From: Novosphingobium sp.
GTDB lineage: Bacteria; Pseudomonadota; Alphaproteobacteria; Sphingomonadales; Sphingomonadaceae
Direction of reading: 5' to 3'
Length of the DNA: 64,000 bases
NCBI GenBank assembly: GCA_017745295.1
Contig: JAGHZR010000005.1
Location: forward strand, 124,001 to 188,000
Shown here in pieces: positions 1-9,687 of this stretch. Numbering within the stretch: position 1 is the stretch's first letter; every line of letters begins with the position of its first letter. The translations under genes were made by a program, and so were the position numbers. The notes below the pieces were generated by a model. It saw only the letters and a program-made list of their open reading frames with translations, did no database searches and had not been told where the DNA came from.

Positions 1-1
1 G

Positions 2-466
2 TTCCAGTTCGATGCGACCGACGCCAAGATCGTCGAGTTGCTGCGCCTCAACGGTCGCGCCAACAACCAGCAGATTGCCGAGACGCTGGGGCTGACCGCC
101 ACCACCGTTTCCACCCGCATCAAGCGGCTGGAAGACGCCAACCAACTGCGCGTCGTCGCCGTGTCGGACTTCTCCGCCCACGGCTACAACGTCCTGCTCA
201 AGATCGCGGTGGAAGTGGACGGCCGCCCGGTGAACGACGTGGCGCACGATCTTGCCGCCCTGCCCGAAGTCTTCGCCGTGCATCTCGTCACCGGCCGGTA
301 CGACATCGACATGCTGGTGGCGCTGCAGGGGTTCGAGGATCTGTCCGGCTTCCTGCTCGACGATCTTTCCACCGTACGCGGCATCCGCTCGCTGACGCCC
401 GCCGTGGTCGTCGATATCATCAAGTACCAGTTCGACGTCGCGCCGATCGAAGCAAGGGATCGCTGA
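2..466 (+). CDS. Lrp/AsnC family transcriptional regulator (5' truncated by window edge)
   Basis: Frame open from base 2 (FQFDATDAKIVELLRLNGRANNQQIAETLGLTATTVSTRIKRLE), HTH plus RAM domain; closely similar to the protein at 18416..18883. Confidence 0.9.
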   Translation, partial: FQFDATDAKIVELLRLNGRANNQQIAETLGLTATTVSTRIKRLEDANQLRVVAVSDFSAHGYNVLLKIAVEVDGRPVNDVAHDLAALPEVFAVHLVTGRYDIDMLVALQGFEDLSGFLLDDLSTVRGIRSLTPAVVVDIIKYQFDVAPIEARDR

Positions 467-469
467 ACA

Positions 470-958
470 ATGTCCTCCCCCGTGCTCGACGCACTCGACC
501 ATCAGTTGATCGACCTGCTTGCGCGTGACGCGCGCGTTTCCAACCGTAAGATCGCGGCGGAACTGGGCGTTACCGAAGGCACCGTGCGCGGCCGCATCAA
601 GCGGCTGCAGCAGGACGGCCTGATCGCCTTCACTGCGATCACCGGCTTCGAAATGGGCAAGAAATCGCGCCTGGCCTTCATCAACGTGCAAGCCGAAGTG
701 CACCGCGTGCGCGAAGTGGCGGAAGCCATCGGCGCGCTGCCCGAAGTCAATGCCGTGCTGGTGACGATGGGCCAGTTCAACATCGCCGCGCTCTGCCTGT
801 TCGATGAACTGGAGACGCTGCAGCACATCGCATCCGAACTTGTGCTGATGATCGACGGCGTGCACCATGTCGAAACCTCGATCGCGGTCAGCACCGTGAA
901 GTACGAGGCGCGCATGGCCAAGATCACCCCGCCGGACAACATTGCCGACGAGGATTGA
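470..958 (+). CDS. Lrp/AsnC family transcriptional regulator
   Basis: N-terminal HTH (DARVSNRKIAAELGVTEGTVRGRIKRLQQDGLI) and C-terminal RAM-like domain; 3 nt downstream of the preceding regulator. Confidence 0.92.
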   Translation: MSSPVLDALDHQLIDLLARDARVSNRKIAAELGVTEGTVRGRIKRLQQDGLIAFTAITGFEMGKKSRLAFINVQAEVHRVREVAEAIGALPEVNAVLVTMGQFNIAALCLFDELETLQHIASELVLMIDGVHHVETSIAVSTVKYEARMAKITPPDNIADED

Positions 959-1004
959 GTGCCGAATTTCGCGAATTGGCCGAATGCAGCCCATTCCGGT
1001 TTGC

Positions 1005-1040
1005 ATTTGCGTAATTCAATAGATATACGATGACGCAAAT
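1005..1040. promoter_or_regulatory. Inverted repeat ATTTGCGT-N20-ACGCAAAT, candidate regulator operator
   Basis: Perfect 8-bp inverted repeat at 1005-1012 / 1033-1040 in the AT-rich gap upstream of the 1105 operon; similar half sites at about 15.4, 15.6 and 25.4 kb. Confidence 0.55.
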
Positions 1041-1104
1041 CTAAAGCGTCATCGGTGAGTCGCCCTTGCTTGCGCAACTCCCGACGGCCAACGGGAGCAG
1101 GCAC

Positions 1105-1662
1105 ATGAGCGAGACCCGGGCAGCACCGGACCGCACCCTCACGCATTCCGGGGAGCAACCCCAGCAACAACCCGCGCTGGACGCGCGGCTGAAGCACGTG
1201 CTGCGACATCTTCCAGCGCCCGTGGGCGTGGTCACCAGCTTCGATCCGGAAACGGGCGATCCGGTGGGCCTTGCGATGTCGGCGATCATGCCCGTCTCGC
1301 TGGAGCCATGCTCGATGGCGATCGCGGTCAACCGCTCCGGTTCCAGCCACGACGCATTGGTGCGTAGCGGCGAATTCTGCATCAACCTGCTGGACAGCGC
1401 GCGGCACGGCCACATGGAGCCTTTCGCCCGGCCGGAAGCGCGCGCGCTGCGCTTCACCCAGCCCGAATGGCATCGCCGGGGCCGCGTCTGGTTCATTGAG
1501 GGCGCGCCCGCCAACATCTTCTGCCACATCCGCGAGCGCGTTTCCTACGGCACGCATGACCTGCTGATCGGCGATGTCGACGAACTCGTCGCCACCGGGG
1601 GCGAGGACATCCTGGGCTGGGCCAATGGCCGCCTTGGCCGTCTGGCCCCGCTCGCCGCCTGA
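1105..1662 (+). CDS. Flavin reductase family protein (HpaC-like)
   Basis: LRHLPAPVGVVTSFDPETGDPVGLAMSAIMPVSLEPCSMAIAVN...SGEFCINLL matches the flavin reductase-like FMN-binding fold. Confidence 0.85.
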   Translation: MSETRAAPDRTLTHSGEQPQQQPALDARLKHVLRHLPAPVGVVTSFDPETGDPVGLAMSAIMPVSLEPCSMAIAVNRSGSSHDALVRSGEFCINLLDSARHGHMEPFARPEARALRFTQPEWHRRGRVWFIEGAPANIFCHIRERVSYGTHDLLIGDVDELVATGGEDILGWANGRLGRLAPLAA

Positions 1663-1688
1663 ACGCCCTCCTTTTGCAAGAGATCGCA

Positions 1689-2321
1689 ATGCCCGAAAAC
1701 GACGCCCTTCTGGCGCGGATAGACCGCCTTGAATCGCTGGACGCCATCCGCCAGCTCCCCGCCAAGTACGCGCTCGCGCTGGACATGCGCGACAGCGATG
1801 CCTGGGTGAACCTGTTCCCCGCAGACGTGAAAGTCGGCGGCGGCCAATCTGGTCGCAAAGCCCTGCGTGACTGGTTCGACGAGACGCATTCGCGCCAGTT
1901 CACCGGCACCTCGCACCACATCGGCGGCCACGTGATCGATTTCGACGATGCCGACAATGCACAAGGCGTGGTCTACTCCAAGAACGAGCATGAGGCCGGC
2001 GGCGACTGGGTGGTCATGCAGATGATGTATTTCGACCGGTACGAGCGGATCGACGGCCGCTGGTTCTTCCGTCGCCGCCTACCGCTCTACTGGTATGCCA
2101 GCGACCTGAACCGCCCGCCCATCGGTGAGCGCAAGATGCGCTGGCCCGGCGAGCCGCCCTACGAAGGCAGCTTCCACGACCTGTTCCCCAGCTGGAAAAC
2201 CTACTGGCACCGCCACGGCATGGCGCACGACGGCCCGGTAGACGCGCCCGCGCCGCTGGAAAAATTCATCGAAACGATGCGGCGCGGCGCCCCGCTGCCC
2301 CGTCCGCGTGTGCGTAGCTGA
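1689..2321 (+). CDS. SnoaL-like / nuclear transport factor 2-fold protein
   Basis: N-term LESLDAIRQLPAKYALALDMRDSDAWVNLF typical of SnoaL-like domains; in catabolic operon. Confidence 0.75.
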   Translation: MPENDALLARIDRLESLDAIRQLPAKYALALDMRDSDAWVNLFPADVKVGGGQSGRKALRDWFDETHSRQFTGTSHHIGGHVIDFDDADNAQGVVYSKNEHEAGGDWVVMQMMYFDRYERIDGRWFFRRRLPLYWYASDLNRPPIGERKMRWPGEPPYEGSFHDLFPSWKTYWHRHGMAHDGPVDAPAPLEKFIETMRRGAPLPRPRVRS

Positions 2322-2329
2322 GACGTCCG

Positions 2330-3403
2330 ATGGATCCGCTTTTCACACCCGTCCGCCTTGGCGCCATCGAGCTGGCCAACCGCGTGGTTATGGCGCCGAT
2401 GACACGCGACCGCGCCGGGCCGCAGGACGAGCCGACCGACCTGATGGTGGAATACTACCGCCAGCGCGCATCGGCCGGGCTGATCGTCACCGAAGGCACC
2501 CAGCCCTCTCCCACCGGCAAAGGCTACTGGCGCACGCCGGGCATTCATTCGCCCTCGCAGGTCGAGGGTTGGCGCAAGGTGGCGGACGCGGTTCACGGCG
2601 AAGGCGGGCGCATCGTCGTGCAACTGATGCATGTCGGCCGCGCATCGGTGCGCGCCAACAAGGCCGCCGATGCCGAAACCGTCGCCCCTTCCGCGCTGCC
2701 CTGCCCGGACCTGATTCCAGGTCCGGACGGCGTGCCGGTGCCCACCGAAATGCCGCGCGCGCTGGAAACCGGCGAGATCGACGGCGTCATCGCCGAATAC
2801 GTGGCCGCCGCGCGCAATGCCCGCGCGGCAGGGATCGACGGCGTCGAACTCCACTGCGCCAGCGGCTACCTGCCGATGCAGTTCCTCTCTTCCAACAGCA
2901 ACCAGCGTACCGACCGTTACGGCGGCTCGGCGCAGAACCGCGTCCGCTTCGTGGTGGAAGTGCTGGAATCGCTGGCGAAAGCCATCGGCGCGGACCGCGT
3001 CGGCCTGCGCATCTGCCCCGGCGTCACCTTCAACGGCATGGCCGATGCCGACCCGGCCGAGACCTACGCCACGCTGCTGGACGCCATTGACCCGCTGGGG
3101 CTGGCCTATTGCCACTTGATCCATATCCCCAACACCGGGTTCGACGCGCTGGAACTGGTGCGCGCGCACTGGTCCGGCCCGGTGATCGAAAACTGCGCGC
3201 TCACGCCCGAAAAGGCGCGCGCCGTGCTGGCAGAGGGCAAAGCCGATGCCGTCTCTTTCGGGTTCGCCTTCATTGCCAACCCCGATCTTGCGCAGCGGCT
3301 GCGCGTTGGCGCCCCACTCGCCAAGGCGGACCGCGCGACGTTTTACACCGGCATGGGCGACGACCGGCGCGGCTATACCGACTACCCCGCGCTCGCCGAC
3401 TGA
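2330..3403 (+). CDS. NADH:flavin oxidoreductase, Old Yellow Enzyme family
   Basis: LFTPVRLGAIELANRVVMAPMTR...GYLPMQFLSSNSNQRTDRYGGS signature of OYE family. Confidence 0.93.
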   Translation: MDPLFTPVRLGAIELANRVVMAPMTRDRAGPQDEPTDLMVEYYRQRASAGLIVTEGTQPSPTGKGYWRTPGIHSPSQVEGWRKVADAVHGEGGRIVVQLMHVGRASVRANKAADAETVAPSALPCPDLIPGPDGVPVPTEMPRALETGEIDGVIAEYVAAARNARAAGIDGVELHCASGYLPMQFLSSNSNQRTDRYGGSAQNRVRFVVEVLESLAKAIGADRVGLRICPGVTFNGMADADPAETYATLLDAIDPLGLAYCHLIHIPNTGFDALELVRAHWSGPVIENCALTPEKARAVLAEGKADAVSFGFAFIANPDLAQRLRVGAPLAKADRATFYTGMGDDRRGYTDYPALAD

Positions 3404-3423
3404 CGTACGACAGGAATGCAACG

Positions 3424-3876
3424 ATGAGTGAAATCCAGACCTTGCTCGACGAGCGGCAGATCGTGCGGCGACTTTCCCGCTTCGCCCGCGTGCTTGACCG
3501 GAAGAAGTGGAGCGAGCTTTCGGATGTTTTCGCCCACAACCTGACCTTCAACTACGGCTTGGGCGAAGAAATCGGCATCGATGCCCTGGAACGCAACATG
3601 CGCCGCTATCTCGACCGGTGCGGCCCCACGCAACATCTGATCGGCAGCATGATCGTCGATATCGACGGCGATCACGCCACAAGCCGCGCCTATGTGCAGG
3701 CGCGGCATCAGCGGCAGGACGATCCGGTCGGCGCGATATTCGATTCCACCGGCGAATATGTCGATCGCTGGCTAAGGCAGGCCGAAGGCTGGCGCATCGT
3801 GCGACGCGATGCGCTCTGGTTCCTCCACGCCGGCGATCCCGACGTGATTTCCGCCGACAGCGCAGGGCTGGGATAA
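3424..3876 (+). CDS. SnoaL-like domain protein
   Basis: LLDERQIVRRLSRFARVLDRKKWSELSDVFA...YVDRWLRQAEGWRIVRRDALW. Confidence 0.78.
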   Translation: MSEIQTLLDERQIVRRLSRFARVLDRKKWSELSDVFAHNLTFNYGLGEEIGIDALERNMRRYLDRCGPTQHLIGSMIVDIDGDHATSRAYVQARHQRQDDPVGAIFDSTGEYVDRWLRQAEGWRIVRRDALWFLHAGDPDVISADSAGLG

Positions 3877-3881
3877 GGCCG

Positions 3882-4706
3882 ATGAAGGACGACACGATGA
3901 CCGCGATGGCACAGGGAACCCGGCTGCTGGCAGGACGCGCGGCGCTGATCACCGGCGGCGGACAGGGCGTGGGCCAAGGCATCGCGCGTGCTTTGGCGGA
4001 GGCGGGGGCCGATGTGGTCATCGCCCAGCGTCGCCTTGAAGAAGCCGAGATCGAGGCCGAATGGCTGCGCGAAACCCACGGCGTGCGCGCCTTCGCGCTG
4101 CAGATCGACGTGACCCGGCCCGAACAGATCGAGCGCATGGTTGCGGAAACCGTCGAACATCTCGGCCGACTGGACGTGCTGGTCAACAATGCCGGGGCTA
4201 GCTTTCCCAAGCGGCTGGAAGACCACAGCGACGCAGACATGGCGGCGAGTTTCGACCTCAATTACTGGGCGGTGTTCCACGCCATGCGCGCGGCCTTTCC
4301 CGTGATGAAGGCGAAGGGTTATGGCCGCGTGATCAACCTCGGCTCGCTGAACGGCGTCAATGCGCACATGTTCACCGCCGCCTACAATGCCAGCAAGGAA
4401 GCCGTGCGCGCGTTAACCCGCACGGCCGCCGTCGAATGGGGCCCGCACGGGATCACTTGCAACGTGATCTGCCCCTCCGCCACCAGCCCGCAGGCGCGTG
4501 ACTATTTTGAAGCCAACCCCGCCATGGCGGAGGAAATCCTGTCGCAAGTGCCGGTGGGCCGCTTGGGCGATGCCACAAAGGACGTCGGCCCCGTCGCCGT
4601 GTTCCTTGCCAGCGAAGGCGGCGGCTACATGACCGGCAACACGCTGTTCGTGGACGGCGGCGGGCATATCAACGGCGTGTCCTGGCGGCCGGAAGTGGAG
4701 GCCTGA
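3882..4706 (+). CDS. Short-chain dehydrogenase/reductase
   Basis: GRAALITGGGQGVGQGIARALAEAG, VLVNNAG, YNASK active site. Confidence 0.92.
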   Translation: MKDDTMTAMAQGTRLLAGRAALITGGGQGVGQGIARALAEAGADVVIAQRRLEEAEIEAEWLRETHGVRAFALQIDVTRPEQIERMVAETVEHLGRLDVLVNNAGASFPKRLEDHSDADMAASFDLNYWAVFHAMRAAFPVMKAKGYGRVINLGSLNGVNAHMFTAAYNASKEAVRALTRTAAVEWGPHGITCNVICPSATSPQARDYFEANPAMAEEILSQVPVGRLGDATKDVGPVAVFLASEGGGYMTGNTLFVDGGGHINGVSWRPEVEA

Positions 4707-4708
4707 GC

Positions 4709-5890
4709 ATGCCCCCCGCATCCACCCCCTCCGCCTTGGGCCTCACCGGCCGCGCCGCGCTGATCGCCTTCGCGACGATGAGCGGCGTCGCCAACAGCAC
4801 GCTCTCCCCCATGCTGCCGCAGATCGAGCGCGAGTTCGGCACGGCAAGCGGCCATGTCACCGTGACCATGGTGCTGACCGTATTGGGGCTGGGCGTCCTG
4901 ATCGGATCACCATTGGGCGGTTGGCTGGGGGACCGGCTGGGCCACCGCCGCGTGATGTTCGTTTCCGGCCTGCTCTACGGCCTTGCCGGCTGCGGCATCC
5001 TGTTCGCGGCGACGCTGGAACAGGCGGTTCTCGGCCGCCTGATCGTCGGCATCGCACTGGGATCGATGGGCGCGGCAGCATTCTCCGTGATCGGCGACTA
5101 TTGGGACGAGGCGGGGCGCAATTTCTGGTCTGGCGTGATCCCCTCGGTCGGTGCGCTGGCGGGCATGGCGCTGTCGATCGTCGCTGGCTCACTGGCGGAT
5201 ACGGCGTGGCGCACCTCGTTCCTGATCTATGCCGTGGGCTTCGTTGCGGCGGCGCTGGCGCTGGCGGGCATTCCCGAAAAATCGGTCGCCACCGCGCGCG
5301 GGCAGGCGCCTGCGGCATCGGGCATTCCGGCAAGGCTGCTGCCCTCGATCCTCGGCTTCGGGCTGATCGTCGGCAGCATCGCTACCGGCACTTCGGCCTA
5401 TCTGCCGCACCGGCTGGTCGATGTAGGCGTGGCCAGCAGTTCGGGCCGGGCAGTAGTCGCGCTTTCGGGGGCGGCGACGGTGGTGCTCACCGGTTTCGCC
5501 TATGGCCGGATCCGGCGGTTGATCTCGCTGAATCTGGCGTTTGTTTTCGGCGCGGCGTGCAGCGGCTTCGGCCTGCTCATCATGGCCTATGCCCCCACCG
5601 CGCCGATGGTCGCACTGGGCATGGCGATAGAGGGCGTGGGCATCGGCGTGCTGATGCCCAGCCTGATGGTCTATGCCATCGGCCTGTCGGACGAAAGCAA
5701 TCGCGGGCGCGTGATCGGCCTGATGAAAGGGGCGATTTTCGGCGGCCCGTTCCTGGTGCAGTTCGCGCTCGATCCGGTCCGCCTCCACGCCGGAGCCTCC
5801 GCTGCGCTGGCGATCCTGTCGGCATCGGGCGGCGTGCTGGCGTTGTGGTTCGCGGTCCGCTGGCTGGGGCGCCGGCCGAAACTGGCCTGA
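4709..5890 (+). CDS. MFS transporter
   Basis: Multiple hydrophobic helices, GSPLGGWLGDRLGHRRVMFVSG MFS loop motif. Confidence 0.9.
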   Translation: MPPASTPSALGLTGRAALIAFATMSGVANSTLSPMLPQIEREFGTASGHVTVTMVLTVLGLGVLIGSPLGGWLGDRLGHRRVMFVSGLLYGLAGCGILFAATLEQAVLGRLIVGIALGSMGAAAFSVIGDYWDEAGRNFWSGVIPSVGALAGMALSIVAGSLADTAWRTSFLIYAVGFVAAALALAGIPEKSVATARGQAPAASGIPARLLPSILGFGLIVGSIATGTSAYLPHRLVDVGVASSSGRAVVALSGAATVVLTGFAYGRIRRLISLNLAFVFGAACSGFGLLIMAYAPTAPMVALGMAIEGVGIGVLMPSLMVYAIGLSDESNRGRVIGLMKGAIFGGPFLVQFALDPVRLHAGASAALAILSASGGVLALWFAVRWLGRRPKLA

Positions 5891-5896
5891 TCGCCG

Positions 5897-6685
5897 TCAG
5901 CTCAGGCCAGCGGCGGCATCGGCAATGCCGCTGGTATCGAACGGCCGAAGCGCGCAAAGCAAGGTGATCCATCGGCCCGGTCGCAGGCTCGTTTCACGAT
6001 CGCGGTCGCCCAGTGCCTGCACGTCGCGGCGCAATCGCTCGATCAGTTCCGCCAATTGCCCCGCCCCCGCTTCCGAGAGCTTGATCAGTTCGGAGGTGTA
6101 GACCGCATCGGGTGCGCCGAAATCCATCGCCATGAACTGCTGTTTCAGGTGCGTTTCGAACAGCTTGCGCAGCGGCAGCTTGCGGAAGATCAATGCCCGA
6201 TCGACGCGCGGGCGCACGCGGTCTCCGCGCAGGCGGTCGATCAGCGCCAGCCGCTCCAGCTTCAGCAGGGCGGCATCCAGCGTGGCGCGCGGAAGGCCGA
6301 AATCCTCCCCGATCTCGCGCGGGCTCGCCCCTGCCAAAAGCGCCATGAACAGGGTGGAGAGAAACACGTCGGCAGAGAGCGCCCGCTCCTGCGCCAAAGT
6401 CAGTTCGCGGGCGAGGCCGGTGCGCGCCTGCTCCGCCTCCCGCGCGAGTTCGGAAATGGTGGTTCCGCATAGTTCGGCCATGCGTTCCAGCCGGTCCAGC
6501 GTGAGTCCCTTGCCGACGATCCAGCGCTTCGCCGTCGCCTCCGAAACGGCCAGCGTTTCGGCCAGACGGGGCGCCGTCCACCCTTCCTGCCGCAAGTGGC
6601 GGCGCAGCACGCCCAGCATGGCATCGCTTGTGGAATCGTATCGCATTTCGATACGCATGGGTGCAGATCGTGACACGATTTTCAA
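5897..6685 (-). CDS. HTH (XRE-like) transcriptional regulator with a second winged-helix-like segment
   Basis: LRQEGWTAPRLAETLAVSEATAKRWIVGKGLTLDRLERMAELC plus later GASPREIGEDFGLPRATLDAALLKLERLALI. Confidence 0.7.
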   Translation of the reverse strand: MKIVSRSAPMRIEMRYDSTSDAMLGVLRRHLRQEGWTAPRLAETLAVSEATAKRWIVGKGLTLDRLERMAELCGTTISELAREAEQARTGLARELTLAQERALSADVFLSTLFMALLAGASPREIGEDFGLPRATLDAALLKLERLALIDRLRGDRVRPRVDRALIFRKLPLRKLFETHLKQQFMAMDFGAPDAVYTSELIKLSEAGAGQLAELIERLRRDVQALGDRDRETSLRPGRWITLLCALRPFDTSGIADAAAGLS

Positions 6686-6791
6686 GCCGTTTCTTCGGCC
6701 CTACGCCCCCTCATTCTATCATCTCCTGGCGACAGCGATCGCCCGGCGGCCTCTTAGCGGGCCGGGAAAAAAGTGTGGGAGATGCCCGAAA

Positions 6792-8537
6792 ATGGAAGAT
6801 ATCCTGATCAGGAACGGCACCGTGGTCGACGGCACCGGCGCCCCGGCCTACGCGGCCGATGTGCGCGTGACCGGCGGCACCATCGCCGAAGTCGGCCCCG
6901 GCCTTGAACCGCGCGGCGAGCGTGTGGTCGATGCCACAGGCTGCTACGTCACCCCCGGCTTCATCGAAAGCCACACGCATTACGACGGTACCATGTGGTG
7001 GCAGCCCGATCTGGACCCCCTGCCCGGCTATGGCGCGACGACGATGATCCTGGGCAACTGCGGCTTTTCCACCGCGCCGCTCCATCGCTACATGCCCGCG
7101 CAGAAGGAGATGATCGGCATCTTCTCGTTCTTCGAGGATATTCCCGAAGGCCCGTTCCTCCAGCACTTGCCGTGGGACTGGAATACATGGTCCGAATACC
7201 GCGCATCGGTGGAGCGGAACGTGACGGTGCCGCTGAACTATGCCGCCTATGTCGGCCATATCGCCATCCGCCTTGCCGCGATGGGCGTGGAAGCGTGGGA
7301 CCGCGAGGCGACGCCCGAGGAAATCTCACGCATGTGCGAATTGCTGGACGATGCGCTGGCGGCGGGGGCGCTGGGCATGTCGGACAATCTGCACGATCAT
7401 GACGGGCAGGACCGCCCGGTCCCCACGCTGAAAGCCAACGATGCGGAGTTCGCCGCGCTGTTCGACGTGATGGAGCGCTATCCCAACTGCTGCTATCAGG
7501 TGATCGTCGATACCTTCATGCGCATGACCGGCCCGGCCGACCTTGAGCGGCTGGCGAAGCTGCTGGGCGGGCGCAAGATCCGCGTGCAGATCGCAGGCGC
7601 AGTGCCGACGCTGGACTTCCAGAAGGCGATCCTGCCCGCGATGCAGGAAAGCCTGCGCACGATGCGCGAGGCGGACGTCGATATCTGGCCCGGCTTCGCG
7701 CACGTTTCGCCCACCAATGTGCTTTCCATCGTCAAGTCGCTGATCTTCGCGCAGTCCAACGACTATGTCTGGCACGAGGTCGTCATGGCCGAGGATCATG
7801 GCGAAAAGGCGCGGCTGCTGGCCGATCCGGACTGGCGGGCACGCGCGCGCAAGAGCTGGGACGAGAACGCGTGGGACCATTCACCGCTGAAGAACCCGCA
7901 AGCGCTGAACCTGATCGACAGCGAGAATGGCACCGGCCCGGTCAACTTGACGCTCAAGGCCTATGCCGATGAGCGCGGGCTGCACCGATCCGACGCGATG
8001 GCGGAGTGGATTCTGGCCAACGGCACCCGCTCCACCGTGCACATGGCGCCTTTCCCTAAGGACGAGGCGCTGACGATCGAACTGATGCGCGATCCCAAGA
8101 CGGTGGGCAACATCTCCGACGCCGGCGCACACTTGCAGATGCTGTGCGGGGGCGGCGAGAACGCGCTACTGCTGACCCAGTACGTGCGTGAGGAAGGCTC
8201 GCTCTCCATCGAGGAGGCGGTCCACGTCATGACCGGCAAGCTGGCCGGCCACTTCAACCTCAACGACCGCGGCGTGATCGCACAGGGCAAGCGCGCGGAC
8301 ATTGCCGTGTTCGATCTGGCCGAGGTGGAACGGCGCGAGATGGAGAAGGCGCATGACGTGCCGGACGGGCGCGGCGGCCATTCCTGGCGCTTCACCCGCA
8401 AGGCGATGCCCACCCGCCTGACGTTGGTGAACGGCGTGCCCACGTTCGAGAACGGGGCCTATACCGGCGCCAAGCCCGGCCAGTTCCTCTCCCCCGCGAT
8501 CCAGCCGCTGGGCAATTTCGCGGAAGCTGCCGAATGA
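6792..8537 (+). CDS. Amidohydrolase family protein (N-acyl-D-amino-acid deacylase-like)
   Basis: ILIRNGTVVDGTGAPAYAADVRVTGGTIAEVG...GCYVTPGFIESHTHYD metal-binding motif; C-terminal ISDAGAH. Confidence 0.87.
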   Translation: MEDILIRNGTVVDGTGAPAYAADVRVTGGTIAEVGPGLEPRGERVVDATGCYVTPGFIESHTHYDGTMWWQPDLDPLPGYGATTMILGNCGFSTAPLHRYMPAQKEMIGIFSFFEDIPEGPFLQHLPWDWNTWSEYRASVERNVTVPLNYAAYVGHIAIRLAAMGVEAWDREATPEEISRMCELLDDALAAGALGMSDNLHDHDGQDRPVPTLKANDAEFAALFDVMERYPNCCYQVIVDTFMRMTGPADLERLAKLLGGRKIRVQIAGAVPTLDFQKAILPAMQESLRTMREADVDIWPGFAHVSPTNVLSIVKSLIFAQSNDYVWHEVVMAEDHGEKARLLADPDWRARARKSWDENAWDHSPLKNPQALNLIDSENGTGPVNLTLKAYADERGLHRSDAMAEWILANGTRSTVHMAPFPKDEALTIELMRDPKTVGNISDAGAHLQMLCGGGENALLLTQYVREEGSLSIEEAVHVMTGKLAGHFNLNDRGVIAQGKRADIAVFDLAEVERREMEKAHDVPDGRGGHSWRFTRKAMPTRLTLVNGVPTFENGAYTGAKPGQFLSPAIQPLGNFAEAAE

Positions 8538-8606
8538 CCTGACAAGACCAACCGGGGCAGCGCTTCCGCAGAAGAGAAGCGCGCCCCAAAAGGAAAGGAT
8601 GTCCCG

Positions 8607-9494
8607 ATGAACGAAGCCACGATCGGCGATGCCGACCGCGCCTATTTCAACGGCGCGATCAAGGCGATCACCACGCAAAGCTCTGTGCTGGTCAGTTCCT
8701 CCCGCTACCTCAACCACGCGCCGCTACGCGCGCTGATCGCGCAGGAAATGCTGCGCCGGAACGGGCCGGACCTGCCCAACACCGCCTATATCCCCGAAGT
8801 CGCGCAGATCTTCCACGAGCTGGAGGACATGGGCCGCATCATCCAGCTGTTCGAGATGGAGAAGGCCCGCCTGCCCGAATTCCGCCGTTGGCTGGAGGAA
8901 AAGCGGCTGGCGGACTTCACCATCGCCGAACTGGAATACTGCGCCCCGGGCACGCTGGGCGCGGCGATCCGCGATTTCATGGTGAACTCGGGCTATCAGC
9001 TGGACCTGTTCTTCCAGGAAGTGCAGGTGGAGAACGACTTCACCTACTACTTGCGCCAGACCGCGCTGACGCACGATATCGAGCATATGGTGACCGGCTT
9101 CGGCCCCAACCACGGCGGCGAGATCGCGCTGCTGACCGCGAATATGCATGCCAAGGCGCGCTATTTCCATCCGGAGCTTTCCGCCTTCTTCTCGCGCATC
9201 GCCTTCTACCTGAAGGCCAAGACGATCCTGAAGGACGGGCTGCACTATCCGGAGGCGATGGTCGTCAATCTGGAAGCCGAATTTCGCGGTGCCGAGCAGG
9301 GGCGGAACTGGACCATGCCGCTGATGCTGGTGGACTGGCGCGCGCGGGTGGACCAGCAGATCGTCGATATCCGCCGCGAGCTGGGCATCACGCCGGCAGA
9401 GGAAGGCCTCTGGCTCGATACCAATCGCCTCTGCAACGAGGATGATCCCGACTACCAGCCCGGATACCAACAGGCTCTCCAGGCCGCCGAGTAA
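8607..9494 (+). CDS. COQ4-like protein
   Basis: HDIEHMVTGFGPNHGGE resembles the HDxxHxxxG...GE motif of COQ4 family; whole-length call is by motif only. Confidence 0.6.
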   Translation: MNEATIGDADRAYFNGAIKAITTQSSVLVSSSRYLNHAPLRALIAQEMLRRNGPDLPNTAYIPEVAQIFHELEDMGRIIQLFEMEKARLPEFRRWLEEKRLADFTIAELEYCAPGTLGAAIRDFMVNSGYQLDLFFQEVQVENDFTYYLRQTALTHDIEHMVTGFGPNHGGEIALLTANMHAKARYFHPELSAFFSRIAFYLKAKTILKDGLHYPEAMVVNLEAEFRGAEQGRNWTMPLMLVDWRARVDQQIVDIRRELGITPAEEGLWLDTNRLCNEDDPDYQPGYQQALQAAE

Positions 9495-9687
9495 GGCGGC
9501 CTCCTCCCAGGCCGGTCCCGCGTCCTTCGGGGCCGGCCGACCCGGTGGCGCGCAGCATCGCGCGGGCCGGAGCGGCTGCTTGACCGCCTAATGCGTGAGC
9601 AAATGCAGCCGCGGCGAAATCCCAACAACAGGCGATAGACCGACCGGAACGACAGAACAGAACCACAAAAAATGGGGAGGCACTTGC

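Noticed and set aside
502-1689. Long antisense ORF, 395 aa minus strand
   Set aside because: Opposite strand of well-supported Lrp and flavin reductase genes; Arg/Ala/Gly-rich composition typical of GC-rich shadow ORFs
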